Positions 1-5,324 of a stretch of 5,324 bases of DNA are shown here, one piece after another. The DNA lies in NCBI GenBank assembly GCA_944390505.1, contig CALXQF010000089.1, positions 1-5,324 of the forward strand, written 5' to 3'. Origin of the DNA: an uncultured Clostridia bacterium (GTDB lineage: Bacteria > Bacillota > Clostridia > TANB77 > CAG-508). The notes below the pieces were generated by a model. That model was given only the letters and a program-made list of their open reading frames with translations, had not been told where the DNA came from and made no database searches. Numbering within the stretch: the stretch's first letter is position 1; every line of letters begins with the position of its first letter. Both the position numbers and the translations under genes were made by a program.

Positions 1-205
1 GTATTGCTGTAATACTAATTTCTTCTTCCTCTATTTTTTTAGCAATTTCTTTAATAGCTAAATAAGAGGTAGAACCAGAGCCAAACCCAATTACATCACC
101 ATCTTTTACTTTATCAGCTATTTGTTTTGCTATTTTTTCTTTTTGTTCTTGATTGCTAATATTTTTTGGTGCTTTTTCTTGCATAGAACTATTCATCCAT
201 TCCAT
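1..205 (-). CDS. rpiA: Ribose-5-phosphate isomerase A, N-terminal part (runs off left edge)
   Basis: Only the first 68 codons are in the window; the frame is open to base 1. RpiA interconverts ribose 5-phosphate and ribulose 5-phosphate in the cytoplasm, in the non-oxidative pentose phosphate pathway. The recognisable part is a helix (KEKIAKQIADKV, about residues 22-33), then DGDVIGFGSGST (35-46), the phosphate-binding glycine/serine loop of the family (usually GxGTGST, here with Ser for Thr), then a helix ending in EEEISITAI, where the family begins its second strand. The ATG at 205 is chosen because an AAAAGGAG site lies upstream at 220-227; the 14-base gap is somewhat long. In-frame ATGs at 196 and 184 would sit even further away. 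The chosen start leaves about 15-20 residues before the conserved helix, more than E. coli RpiA has. DeoR-type effector domains share this fold, but the GSGST loop fits RpiA better. The family call is fairly firm; the catalytic residues lie outside the window. Confidence 0.82.
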   Translation of the reverse strand, partial: MEWMNSSMQEKAPKNISNQEQKEKIAKQIADKVKDGDVIGFGSGSTSYLAIKEIAKKIEEEEISITAI

Positions 206-219
206 ATTCTTATTATATT

Positions 220-227
220 CTCCTTTT
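220..227 (-). promoter_or_regulatory. Ribosome binding site of rpiA
   Basis: Read on the minus strand this is AAAAGGAG, a good Shine-Dalgarno match. It lies 14 bases before the ATG at 205. No alternative in-frame start codon lies between the site and that ATG, so it supports position 205 over the later ATGs at 196 and 184. Confidence 0.65.
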
Positions 228-306
228 CTAAATATCAATTTAATTTGAAAGAAATAAAACTGTTGTTCAATCTTCTCATTCTTATGTTTTTCTATTTCTA
301 GTTGCC

Positions 307-335
307 ATTATATCATTAATTGTACTGGTAGTAAA
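307..335 (-). promoter_or_regulatory. SigA-type promoter for rpiA
   Basis: On the minus strand: a -35 box TTTACT (335-330, four of six matches to TTGACA), a 17-base spacer, and a perfect -10 box TATAAT (312-307) preceded by TGA, which gives the extended -10 form TGnTATAAT. The start of transcription is expected near 300, giving an untranslated leader of about 95 bases before rpiA. The leader shows no riboswitch I recognise. Only a weak AT-rich stem is possible, between GAAATA near 298 and TATTTC near 251. Confidence 0.75.
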
Positions 336-394
336 CTTTTTTTGCCAAAAAATCATATAAAGAATTACTAAATAATAGTTTTTTTAATTAATTT

Positions 395-416
395 GTTCAA
401 ACTATATATATTACAA
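395..416 (+). repeat. Left 22-bp terminal inverted repeat
   Basis: Starts GTTCAAAC, runs through an alternating TA tract, and ends TTACAA. It is the exact reverse complement of 553-574 over all 22 bases. The match stops at once on both sides: 394/575 and 417/552 do not pair, so the arm boundaries are sharp. Confidence 0.9.
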
Positions 417-552
417 AAGTGTAGACCGCGTAAGCGACCAAACGAAGTGGCTTTGCCACGTAGTGCGAATTGGAGCAATTTTCTTATTAGTATGTGCAGA
501 AAATCTTTGATTTTCTTGCACAATTGAAAATTGCTTTCGCCAAGGTCAAACG

Positions 553-574
553 TTGTAATATATATAGTTTGAAC
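553..574 (-). repeat. Right 22-bp terminal inverted repeat
   Basis: Starts TTGTAA, runs through an alternating TA tract, and ends GTTTGAAC. It is the exact reverse complement of the left arm at 395-416. The sequence just outside (TGTATTTT) does not repeat the left flank (TTAATTT), so no target duplication is evident. Confidence 0.9.
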
Positions 575-610
575 TGTATTTTATATTTCATTATTATTTT
601 AATATTCTTA

Positions 611-639
611 TTGTTTTTTTTATCTGCTTATGCTAAAAT
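611..639 (+). promoter_or_regulatory. SigA-type promoter for tyrS
   Basis: A -35-like TTGTTT (611-616), a 17-base spacer, and a -10 box TAAAAT (634-639) preceded by TGC, an extended -10 arrangement. Transcription should begin near 646, leaving a leader of only about 20-25 bases. That is far too short for the T-box riboswitch that often precedes tyrS in Bacillota. The Shine-Dalgarno AAAAGGAG (654-661) follows, 7 bases before the ATG at 669. Confidence 0.65.
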
Positions 640-668
640 AATAACCAATTAGTAAAAGGAGTGATATT

Positions 669-1892
669 ATGGCAAAAGAAAATGTATTTGATGTTTTAAT
701 GGAAAGAGGTTATATTGAACAAACAACTCATGAAGAATTAAGAGATTTTTTAGGAAAAGAAAGTGTTCCTTTTTATATTGGTTTTGATCCTACCGCTGAT
801 AGTCTTCATATTGGACATTTTATTTCATTAATGGTAGCTTCTCAAATGCAAAGAGCAGGTCATAAACCTATTATTCTAATTGGTGGTGGTACTGCTACTA
901 TTGGAGACCCTTCTGGCAAAACAGATATGAGAAGAATGATGACTCGTGAGGAAATTAATCATAATGTAGAATGTTTTAAAAAACAAATGTCTAAATTTTT
1001 GAATTTTGAAGGTGAAAATGGAGCAATCATTGTCAATAACGCTGATTGGCTTTTAGATTTGAATTTTGTAGAATTTATGCGTGATATTGGTTCTTTATTT
1101 TCTGTTAATAAAATGCTTGCTGCAGAATGTTACAAACAAAGGATGGAACGCGGTCTTACCTTTTTTGAACTTGGATATATGTTAATGCAATCTTATGACT
1201 TTTTATATTTATATAATAAATATGGCTGTAAATTGCAAATGGGCGGTAACGACCAATGGTCTAATATTTTAGGCGGTGTTGATTTAATTCGTAGAGTTGG
1301 CCATTCCGATTCTTTTGGCTTAACTTTTAAACTTTTAACAACAAAAGAAGGTAAAAAAATGGGCAAGACAGAAAAAGGTGCTTTATGGTTAGATCCAAAT
1401 AAAACTTCTCCTTATGAATTTTATCAATATTGGAGAAATATTGCAGATGAAGATGTTAAAACAGTATTATCTTTAATTACATTTTTATCTATGGAAGAAG
1501 TAAAACGTTTGTGTTCTTACACAGATGAAAGAATTAATGAAGCAAAAAAAGTAGCTGCTTTTGAAATTACAAAGCTTATTCATGGTGAAGAAAAAGCGTT
1601 AAAAGCACAAGAGGCTTCTCAAGCTTTATTTGAAGGAAATGGTAGTTTAGATAATATGCCAACAACCTCTATTGAAAACAGTGATATTGCACTTTTGGAT
1701 TTGATGATAAAGATTGGTTTTGCTCCATCTAAAGGTCAAGCTAGAACCTTAATTGACCAAGGCGGAATTACTTTAAATGATGAAAAAGTAACCAACAGCA
1801 ATTATCAATTATCTGAAAAAGATTTTGAAAATGGTTATGCTATTTTAAGAAAAGGTAAAAAGGTATATCATAAAGTGGAAATTAATAAATAA
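669..1892 (+). CDS. tyrS: Tyrosyl-tRNA synthetase, complete
   Basis: This 407-residue cytoplasmic class I synthetase activates tyrosine with ATP and charges tRNA-Tyr. The Rossmann catalytic domain carries [16 protein letters not shown] (35-50) with the HIGH motif at 47-50, [10 protein letters not shown] (75-84), the tyrosine-pocket residues Tyr170, Gln174 and Asp177, GGNDQW (192-197) and the second signature KMGKT (230-234), the usual TyrRS form of KMSKS. An anticodon-binding helical region follows, and a C-terminal S4 RNA-binding domain (about 343-405, with [17 protein letters not shown]) completes the bacterial layout. Length is normal for the family and no expected motif is missing. The ATG at 669 has AAGGAG 7 bases upstream, and the protein begins as family members do. 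It is a single-gene unit, divergent from rpiA and convergent with the downstream Nudix gene. No T-box leader is visible, so control by uncharged tRNA-Tyr is not supported here. Confidence 0.98.
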   Translation: MAKENVFDVLMERGYIEQTTHEELRDFLGKESVPFYIGFDPTADSLHIGHFISLMVASQMQRAGHKPIILIGGGTATIGDPSGKTDMRRMMTREEINHNVECFKKQMSKFLNFEGENGAIIVNNADWLLDLNFVEFMRDIGSLFSVNKMLAAECYKQRMERGLTFFELGYMLMQSYDFLYLYNKYGCKLQMGGNDQWSNILGGVDLIRRVGHSDSFGLTFKLLTTKEGKKMGKTEKGALWLDPNKTSPYEFYQYWRNIADEDVKTVLSLITFLSMEEVKRLCSYTDERINEAKKVAAFEITKLIHGEEKALKAQEASQALFEGNGSLDNMPTTSIENSDIALLDLMIKIGFAPSKGQARTLIDQGGITLNDEKVTNSNYQLSEKDFENGYAILRKGKKVYHKVEINK

Positions 1893-1974
1893 AAATTAAA
1901 AGCTAAAAACAAAAAGTTAAAAATAACAATTGAAAATAGAAACTTTAATTGAAAAGTTAACATTAAAAAATATT

Positions 1975-2012
1975 AAAAAAGAAGCAAGAAATGATAATCT
2001 TGCTTTCTTTTT
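1975..2012. terminator. Bidirectional intrinsic terminator between tyrS and the Nudix gene
   Basis: GCAAG (1984-1988) pairs with CTTGC (1999-2003) around a loop of about 10 bases. The stem extends through AA/TT and, past one bulged T, G1981-C2007. It is flanked by an A run (1975-1980) on the left and TTTTT (2008-2012) on the right. The T run serves tyrS on the plus strand and the A run becomes a T run for the minus-strand gene ending at 2078. It is the only plausible terminator in the 185-bp convergent spacer. The rest (1893-1974) is A-rich low-complexity sequence with one weak AACTTT/AAAGTT hairpin at 1941-1958. Confidence 0.75.
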
Positions 2013-2077
2013 ACTTAATTGATTAAAATAATTTATGTCTTAAATTTTTTTATTGATTATACTGTTTTAATAATACC

Positions 2078-3349
2078 TTATCTTTCTTCTTGATTTTTTT
2101 CTTTTTCTTGTTCTAAATCCCTTGCTTTTAGCATAATATAATATTTGGTTGTTAAAGGAATTTTTGAATCATGTAGGTTTTCTTTTAGTGTTTTAAATGG
2201 TATTGCACGTTTTTGACCAATTTTTTCTTGTTCGTCTAAATTTTGTTCTCCCTCTGTTCCTTTTTCATAATGTGCCATATAAGCTTTTGATAATTCTGAA
2301 TTGAAGGGAACTGCTGCAAGTGGTCCTGTAAATTCTTCAATGCTATCTGTATGAAAGCCTTGTTCTTCTGACAATTCGGCAGTAGCAGCCACATCATATG
2401 GTCTACCTTCTGCTAAACCTCCTGCTACTTCTGTTTTAATTTCTTCCCCTTCTGCTAAATATGGAGATCTTTGTTGTGGAGATAAAAACATATTTTGATT
2501 ATCTTGTGTCATTAATATTGCATTTCCTGCATTTGAACGAGATGTTAGATAAGTAGCTACTTTTTCTTTTCCATCTTTTAAATTAATATAGCTTGCTTCT
2601 ACAATATTAAAACGATAACTTGGATTTGTTACTTTTTTATCCACTAATTGTAATTTTGGTAATTCTCTATCTAGTTGAAATTTTGTTGGTTCCATATTTT
2701 GAATTTGTATTTTATATTTATTCCTTAATTGTTCCAATGGATATAAAGTTAAAATAGAGCTATGAACTCCTTCTTCTCCACCTTTTCTTTGCATATCTAA
2801 ATAAGATTCTAATGAAGACATTGGGAACCAATGCATTTTATCTTCTCTATCTTGTTCTTCTCCACTGATACCCGCAACATAAAATCTTGCATTTTGATTT
2901 GTAAAAGATTGCACTAGAGCAGTTTTGGAATCATCAAGTGAAGCAAAGCCTTCCATTTCTAAACCCATATCTAATATGTGGCCTTCTACCCATGTAGATA
3001 TATCTTCAGGGAGTTCATCTTTTTGTGGTAATGCAAAACTTGGTGCTTCTAATAATATACCATGATATCCTTTTTCAGTTTTTTCGTCATTTTCATCGTA
3101 GATAAATGCAGGAGCTTCTTGTTCTACTAATCCAAATTCAAATTGACCATTTCTACCTTTTCTAACCAATACAACAACTGCTAAATCATCATATTCTATA
3201 TAATTTTGTGATGTTGTTTCTCCTGGTTTATTTGGATGAGGATAACTTACTTTTTGTTGGATTTCTGGTAATTCTCCTTTTTTCATTCTCCCATTCCAGC
3301 CTTTTTCATAATTATCATATACTTTTTCTAGTTTAATATTTTTTCCCAT
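2078..3349 (-). CDS. Tandem Nudix-like protein (two ADP-ribose-pyrophosphatase-type domains)
   Basis: This is a 423-residue protein with no signal peptide or membrane segment, so probably cytoplasmic. Residues about 240-410 read like an ADP-ribose-pyrophosphatase-type Nudix domain: NAILMTQDNQNMFLSPQQR (276-294) as the core strands, then a Nudix box at 310-332 in which Gly310, Glu325, Glu328, Glu329 and Gly331 are kept but the usual Glu and Arg are Arg316 and Ala324. GPLAAVPFNSELSKAYMAH (342-360) follows, like the post-box segment of that family. Residues about 20-185 repeat the pattern (LAVVVLVRK at 56-64, GILLEAPSFALPQ at 97-109, FTNQNARFYVAGIS at 149-162), but the box between has lost its glutamates. 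Such enzymes split nucleoside diphosphate-X compounds; the substrate here is unknown. The ATG at 3349 follows GAGGTG (3360-3355) at good spacing. The tail (410-423) is highly charged. The fold call is an inference from motifs and activity is uncertain. Confidence 0.72.
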   Translation of the reverse strand: MGKNIKLEKVYDNYEKGWNGRMKKGELPEIQQKVSYPHPNKPGETTSQNYIEYDDLAVVVLVRKGRNGQFEFGLVEQEAPAFIYDENDEKTEKGYHGILLEAPSFALPQKDELPEDISTWVEGHILDMGLEMEGFASLDDSKTALVQSFTNQNARFYVAGISGEEQDREDKMHWFPMSSLESYLDMQRKGGEEGVHSSILTLYPLEQLRNKYKIQIQNMEPTKFQLDRELPKLQLVDKKVTNPSYRFNIVEASYINLKDGKEKVATYLTSRSNAGNAILMTQDNQNMFLSPQQRSPYLAEGEEIKTEVAGGLAEGRPYDVAATAELSEEQGFHTDSIEEFTGPLAAVPFNSELSKAYMAHYEKGTEGEQNLDEQEKIGQKRAIPFKTLKENLHDSKIPLTTKYYIMLKARDLEQEKEKNQEER

Positions 3350-3368
3350 AAAGTCACCTCTTAAAGTA

Positions 3369-3397
3369 ATTATACTATTTGGGGGTAATTATGTCAA
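3369..3397 (-). promoter_or_regulatory. Perfect-consensus SigA promoter for the tandem-Nudix gene
   Basis: On the minus strand: TTGACA (3397-3392), a 17-base spacer, and TATAAT (3374-3369), both hexamers matching consensus exactly. Transcription should start near 3362, immediately before the GAGGTG ribosome site (3360-3355), so the leader is only about a dozen bases. The plus-strand motif TAATTAT occurs twice, at 3367-3373 and 3386-3392, touching the -10 and the -35; it could be an operator pair or just AT-rich chance. The spacer also carries a run of five C (3385-3381 on this strand). Confidence 0.85.
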
Positions 3398-3449
3398 ATT
3401 TCCAAAAACTTAGGATATAGTTCTTTAAAGTAAAAATCGTGCACTCTAG
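3398..3449 (-). other. Spacer after yfhO with no clear terminator
   Basis: Between the yfhO stop and the Nudix promoter I find only weak self-complementary pieces (GTGCAC, CTTTAAAG, and a 3-bp TCC/GGA stem). None is followed by a T run in the minus-strand sense. Readthrough from yfhO into the Nudix gene is therefore possible, although the Nudix gene has its own strong promoter. Confidence 0.4.
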
Positions 3450-5324
3450 TTATTTCTTACGTAAACATCTCCACTCTATAATGACTAGAACTATAAAACC
3501 TAAAACTCCTATTAAAGTACAAACAATCCCCAATTTCAAATATGGCACCTCGTATTCTAAATAAATTTGATGTTCTCCTGCTTCTAACGGAATTCCAATA
3601 AATGCAGTATTGACTCTAATGGTATCTGTTGGAACACCATCTACATATGCCTTCCAACCACTTGTATAACTTGTTGCTATTTGCAAAATTCCATTTTCTT
3701 CTATATTCACTGTTCCTTTTATCTCTCGGTTACTGACGCTTACATTTTCAAGTGCATTTTTTTGTAAGTTTGCTATTGTAGCTTCATAAGAATCCATTGG
3801 AACAGCTATTACTTCTATTTTTTCTATTTCATAAGTTCCTTTCGCACTAAATTTTAAGTTGATTTTTCCACTTGCTGTTTCATAATAGCCTAAAGGGAGC
3901 AAAATTTCAGGAGCAGACTGATAATATGCTGATGTAATTTTGTTTTCTATGGTTTTAGTTACTTTTTTATCATTAAAACTAGCTGTAATACTATGTCCAT
4001 TATTTCCTTGAGATTCAAAACCATATATATATACATAAAGTTCTGCATTTTCAACTTCTCCAATTTCTAAATCGATACTCTGATTACTTTTCGTGGTTTC
4101 CACTTTTCCTTCTTTTACCATATTTCCTTCATCTATTAGTTGATAAGGTACTATTTGGTTACTTTGCTTAATATCTTCTAAATCTGTTTTTTCTTTCATC
4201 TCCCTATATTGTGTATTTTGTATGTCTTGTTCATCAACAACAGCTACCTTTAATAAAGCATCTTCCTTTTCTAATGGAGATAAGCTTTCATAAGCTTCAC
4301 GAATCATATATTGTGTATAAACAACTCCTATTGGTAGTGCATATTGATTTTCATAAGTTTTCACTCCATCTTGTTCATCTTTTAAAAGATAACCATATGG
4401 TATATTGTTTTCATTTTTTTCATCTACCACATAATATTTGGTTCCTAATAAAGTGGTAATTTTGGTTCTATCTCCTAAACCTCTGATACAAGATGTTGTA
4501 GAATGTTGATAGTCTGCCAATTCTAAATTCAAGTTATATACATATTGATTACCAATTGATAGAAAACATTCTGTAGAAGAATATCCATAATAAATAGAGA
4601 GATTTTGTACGTGGTGTGGTATTTTAGCAATTCGATAAAAGCTATGATCTGTTTGTAAAATATTTTGTATATTTTTTGCATAACTTTCATTTTTTCCTAA
4701 TTGTGTCGCTAATTTTTCTTCTGTTTGTCCTTCTGCTATAAATTCCTTGGCATAGTTTCTGTCATAAGAACTATACAAACCAAATGCCATTAGAATAATA
4801 CTAATAATAGATAATGAAAAAATAGCAATTGTGAATCTATTCTTATAAAGTTTTTCTTGCCATGGATACACCTTATGAATTTTATTGTTTAAACTCATTT
4901 TATTCTTTTTAACATGTTCCAAACTGGTTTCATCTACTTTATCATTGTTCTGATACCAAATACAACCTAGCATAAAGAAGGCAAGTATGATCTGTACTAA
5001 ATAAATGACATAAGTTGATTCAATTTTACAACATAAAATTCCTATTACTGCTATAGCGGTGTAAAGGATCATAATCAAATTCATTGCTTTAATTTCTTTT
5101 TTAGAATAATGGCTATCTAAACATAAAGTCACAATATAAGATAAAATAAATGCATAAATAAAAGACCATCGATTATTTGGAAAAGAAAATCCATTCATGA
5201 AGGAACCTAGAATAGGAATGATTAAAAATAATGTTGCAACAATAAGGTACGTAAAATATACTTTATACTGCTTTCTTCTCATCAATAAAACAGGTAGCAT
5301 AACAAGGATAATAGAAGATACTCC
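3450..5324 (-). CDS. yfhO: YfhO-family membrane protein, C-terminal part (start beyond right edge)
   Basis: The frame is open to the right edge. The first in-window Met is at 5300, but 8 more codons precede it with no stop, so the true start lies outside. Family members are about 800-900 residues, so roughly 200-300 are missing. Numbering from the Met at 5300, hydrophobic spans lie near 14-31, 46-62, 74-91, 96-115 and 156-175, then a large extracytoplasmic region (about 176-586), then a final span (587-608) and a basic tail RCLRKK. YfhO hallmarks include NRWSF (43-47), NLSIYYGYSS (233-242), LLGTKYYVV (284-292), ALPIGVVY (321-328) and GWKAYVDG...GIPLEAGEHQIYLEY (548-583). The family belongs to the GT-C-like glycosyltransferases; Bacillus YfhO is linked to lipoteichoic acid glycosylation. 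The acceptor here is unknown. The family call is strong; the symbol follows the family name. Confidence 0.9.
   Translation of the reverse strand, partial: GVSSIILVMLPVLLMRRKQYKVYFTYLIVATLFLIIPILGSFMNGFSFPNNRWSFIYAFILSYIVTLCLDSHYSKKEIKAMNLIMILYTAIAVIGILCCKIESTYVIYLVQIILAFFMLGCIWYQNNDKVDETSLEHVKKNKMSLNNKIHKVYPWQEKLYKNRFTIAIFSLSIISIILMAFGLYSSYDRNYAKEFIAEGQTEEKLATQLGKNESYAKNIQNILQTDHSFYRIAKIPHHVQNLSIYYGYSSTECFLSIGNQYVYNLNLELADYQHSTTSCIRGLGDRTKITTLLGTKYYVVDEKNENNIPYGYLLKDEQDGVKTYENQYALPIGVVYTQYMIREAYESLSPLEKEDALLKVAVVDEQDIQNTQYREMKEKTDLEDIKQSNQIVPYQLIDEGNMVKEGKVETTKSNQSIDLEIGEVENAELYVYIYGFESQGNNGHSITASFNDKKVTKTIENKITSAYYQSAPEILLPLGYYETASGKINLKFSAKGTYEIEKIEVIAVPMDSYEATIANLQKNALENVSVSNREIKGTVNIEENGILQIATSYTSGWKAYVDGVPTDTIRVNTAFIGIPLEAGEHQIYLEYEVPYLKLGIVCTLIGVLGFIVLVIIEWRCLRKK

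Larger units (their letters stand above)
395..574. repeat. 180-bp palindromic element with 22-bp terminal inverted repeats and nested hairpins
   Basis: The element is bounded by perfect 22-bp inverted repeats. Bases 421-480 are 31/60 G or C, while the 34 bases just left of the element have only 3. Inside, pairings nest: GACC 424-427 with GGTC 544-547; GCGAA 465-469 with TTCGC 536-540; AGCAATTTTC 474-483 with GAAAATTGCT 526-535. Three hairpins decorate this frame: CGC-GTAA-GCG (427-436, a GNRA-type loop if read as plus-strand RNA, mutually exclusive with full GACC/GGTC pairing at 427); GTGGC-TTT-GCCAC (447-459); and an 11-bp stem 494-505/509-521 with a TTT loop and a small internal bulge. I see no transposase, no supported reading frame and no clear target-site duplication. 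It resembles a MITE or large palindromic intergenic repeat; a structured RNA is the alternative. The structure is seen directly; its identity is inferred. Confidence 0.8.

Noticed and set aside
235..279. 14-codon open frame (starting MRRLNNSF) in the rpiA leader, a possible leader peptide
   Set aside because: It has no recognisable ribosome binding site, no run of regulatory codons and no attenuator after it; a frame this short is expected by chance.
418..439. ACCGCGTAAGCG resembling the 3' part of a T-box motif upstream of tyrS
   Set aside because: Only the ACCGCG hexamer matches; the preceding AGGGTGGN does not. There is no stem I, no specifier loop and no terminator with a T run, and the tyrS promoter lies downstream of it.
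415..510. Short plus-strand open frame through the palindromic element (reading DRVSDQTKWLC and onward)
   Set aside because: There is no start codon with a ribosome site, it ends within the element, and the hairpin pattern accounts for the sequence better than coding does.
395..574. CRISPR array, tRNA or rRNA as an explanation of the repeat region
   Set aside because: The two 22-bp copies are inverted rather than direct and occur only once each, with no regular spacers. No cloverleaf or rRNA-like sequence is present.
1893..1974. A-rich spacer after tyrS with near-repeats of AATTGAAAA
   Set aside because: The similarity is low-complexity A/T sequence; the only hairpin (AACTTT/AAAGTT) is weak and lacks a T run, so I do not call it a separate element.
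4211..4459. 82-codon open frame on the plus strand
   Set aside because: It lies wholly inside the yfhO reading frame on the opposite strand, has no ribosome site, and its product is a low-complexity His/Leu/Phe-rich string typical of an antisense shadow.
669..5324. Possible Mollicutes-type code (TGA read as tryptophan), prompted by the low GC
   Set aside because: Trp is encoded by TGG, and the long frames contain no in-frame TGA and give full-length family members under the standard bacterial code.

Overview
The window is very AT-rich, uses TTA, AAA and ATA heavily, has Shine-Dalgarno sites close to AAGGAGG, and carries SigA-type promoters. This suggests a low-GC Bacillota (Firmicutes), probably a clostridial or related gut-type anaerobe. 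Tryptophan is encoded by TGG and no in-frame TGA occurs in the long genes, so the standard bacterial code fits. The species cannot be named from the sequence alone.

Layout: (1) positions 1-205, minus strand, hold the first 68 codons of a ribose-5-phosphate isomerase A gene (rpiA) that leaves the window on the left. (2) Positions 206-668 form a divergent intergenic region. It has one promoter facing each way, with a 180-bp element (395-574) between them. The element is bounded by perfect 22-bp inverted repeats and has a nested hairpin core that is far more GC-rich than its flanks. (3) Positions 669-1892, plus strand, are a complete tyrosyl-tRNA synthetase gene (tyrS). (4) Positions 1893-2077 are a short A-rich convergent spacer with one hairpin that can terminate transcription from both sides. 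(5) Positions 2078-3349, minus strand, encode a 423-residue protein that I read as two ADP-ribose-pyrophosphatase-like Nudix domains in tandem: the second has a partly degenerate Nudix box and the first has lost the box. It has its own promoter with perfect consensus hexamers. (6) Positions 3450-5324, minus strand, are the C-terminal part of a YfhO-family multi-membrane-spanning protein whose start lies beyond the right edge.

The genes do not form one pathway. rpiA (pentose phosphate pathway) and tyrS (translation) are housekeeping genes expressed divergently. The YfhO protein belongs to cell-envelope glycosylation. The tandem-Nudix protein lies 100 bp downstream of yfhO on the same strand but appears to be transcribed mainly from its own promoter. 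The two items most worth a second look are the inverted-repeat element between the divergent promoters and the tandem, partly decayed Nudix protein.
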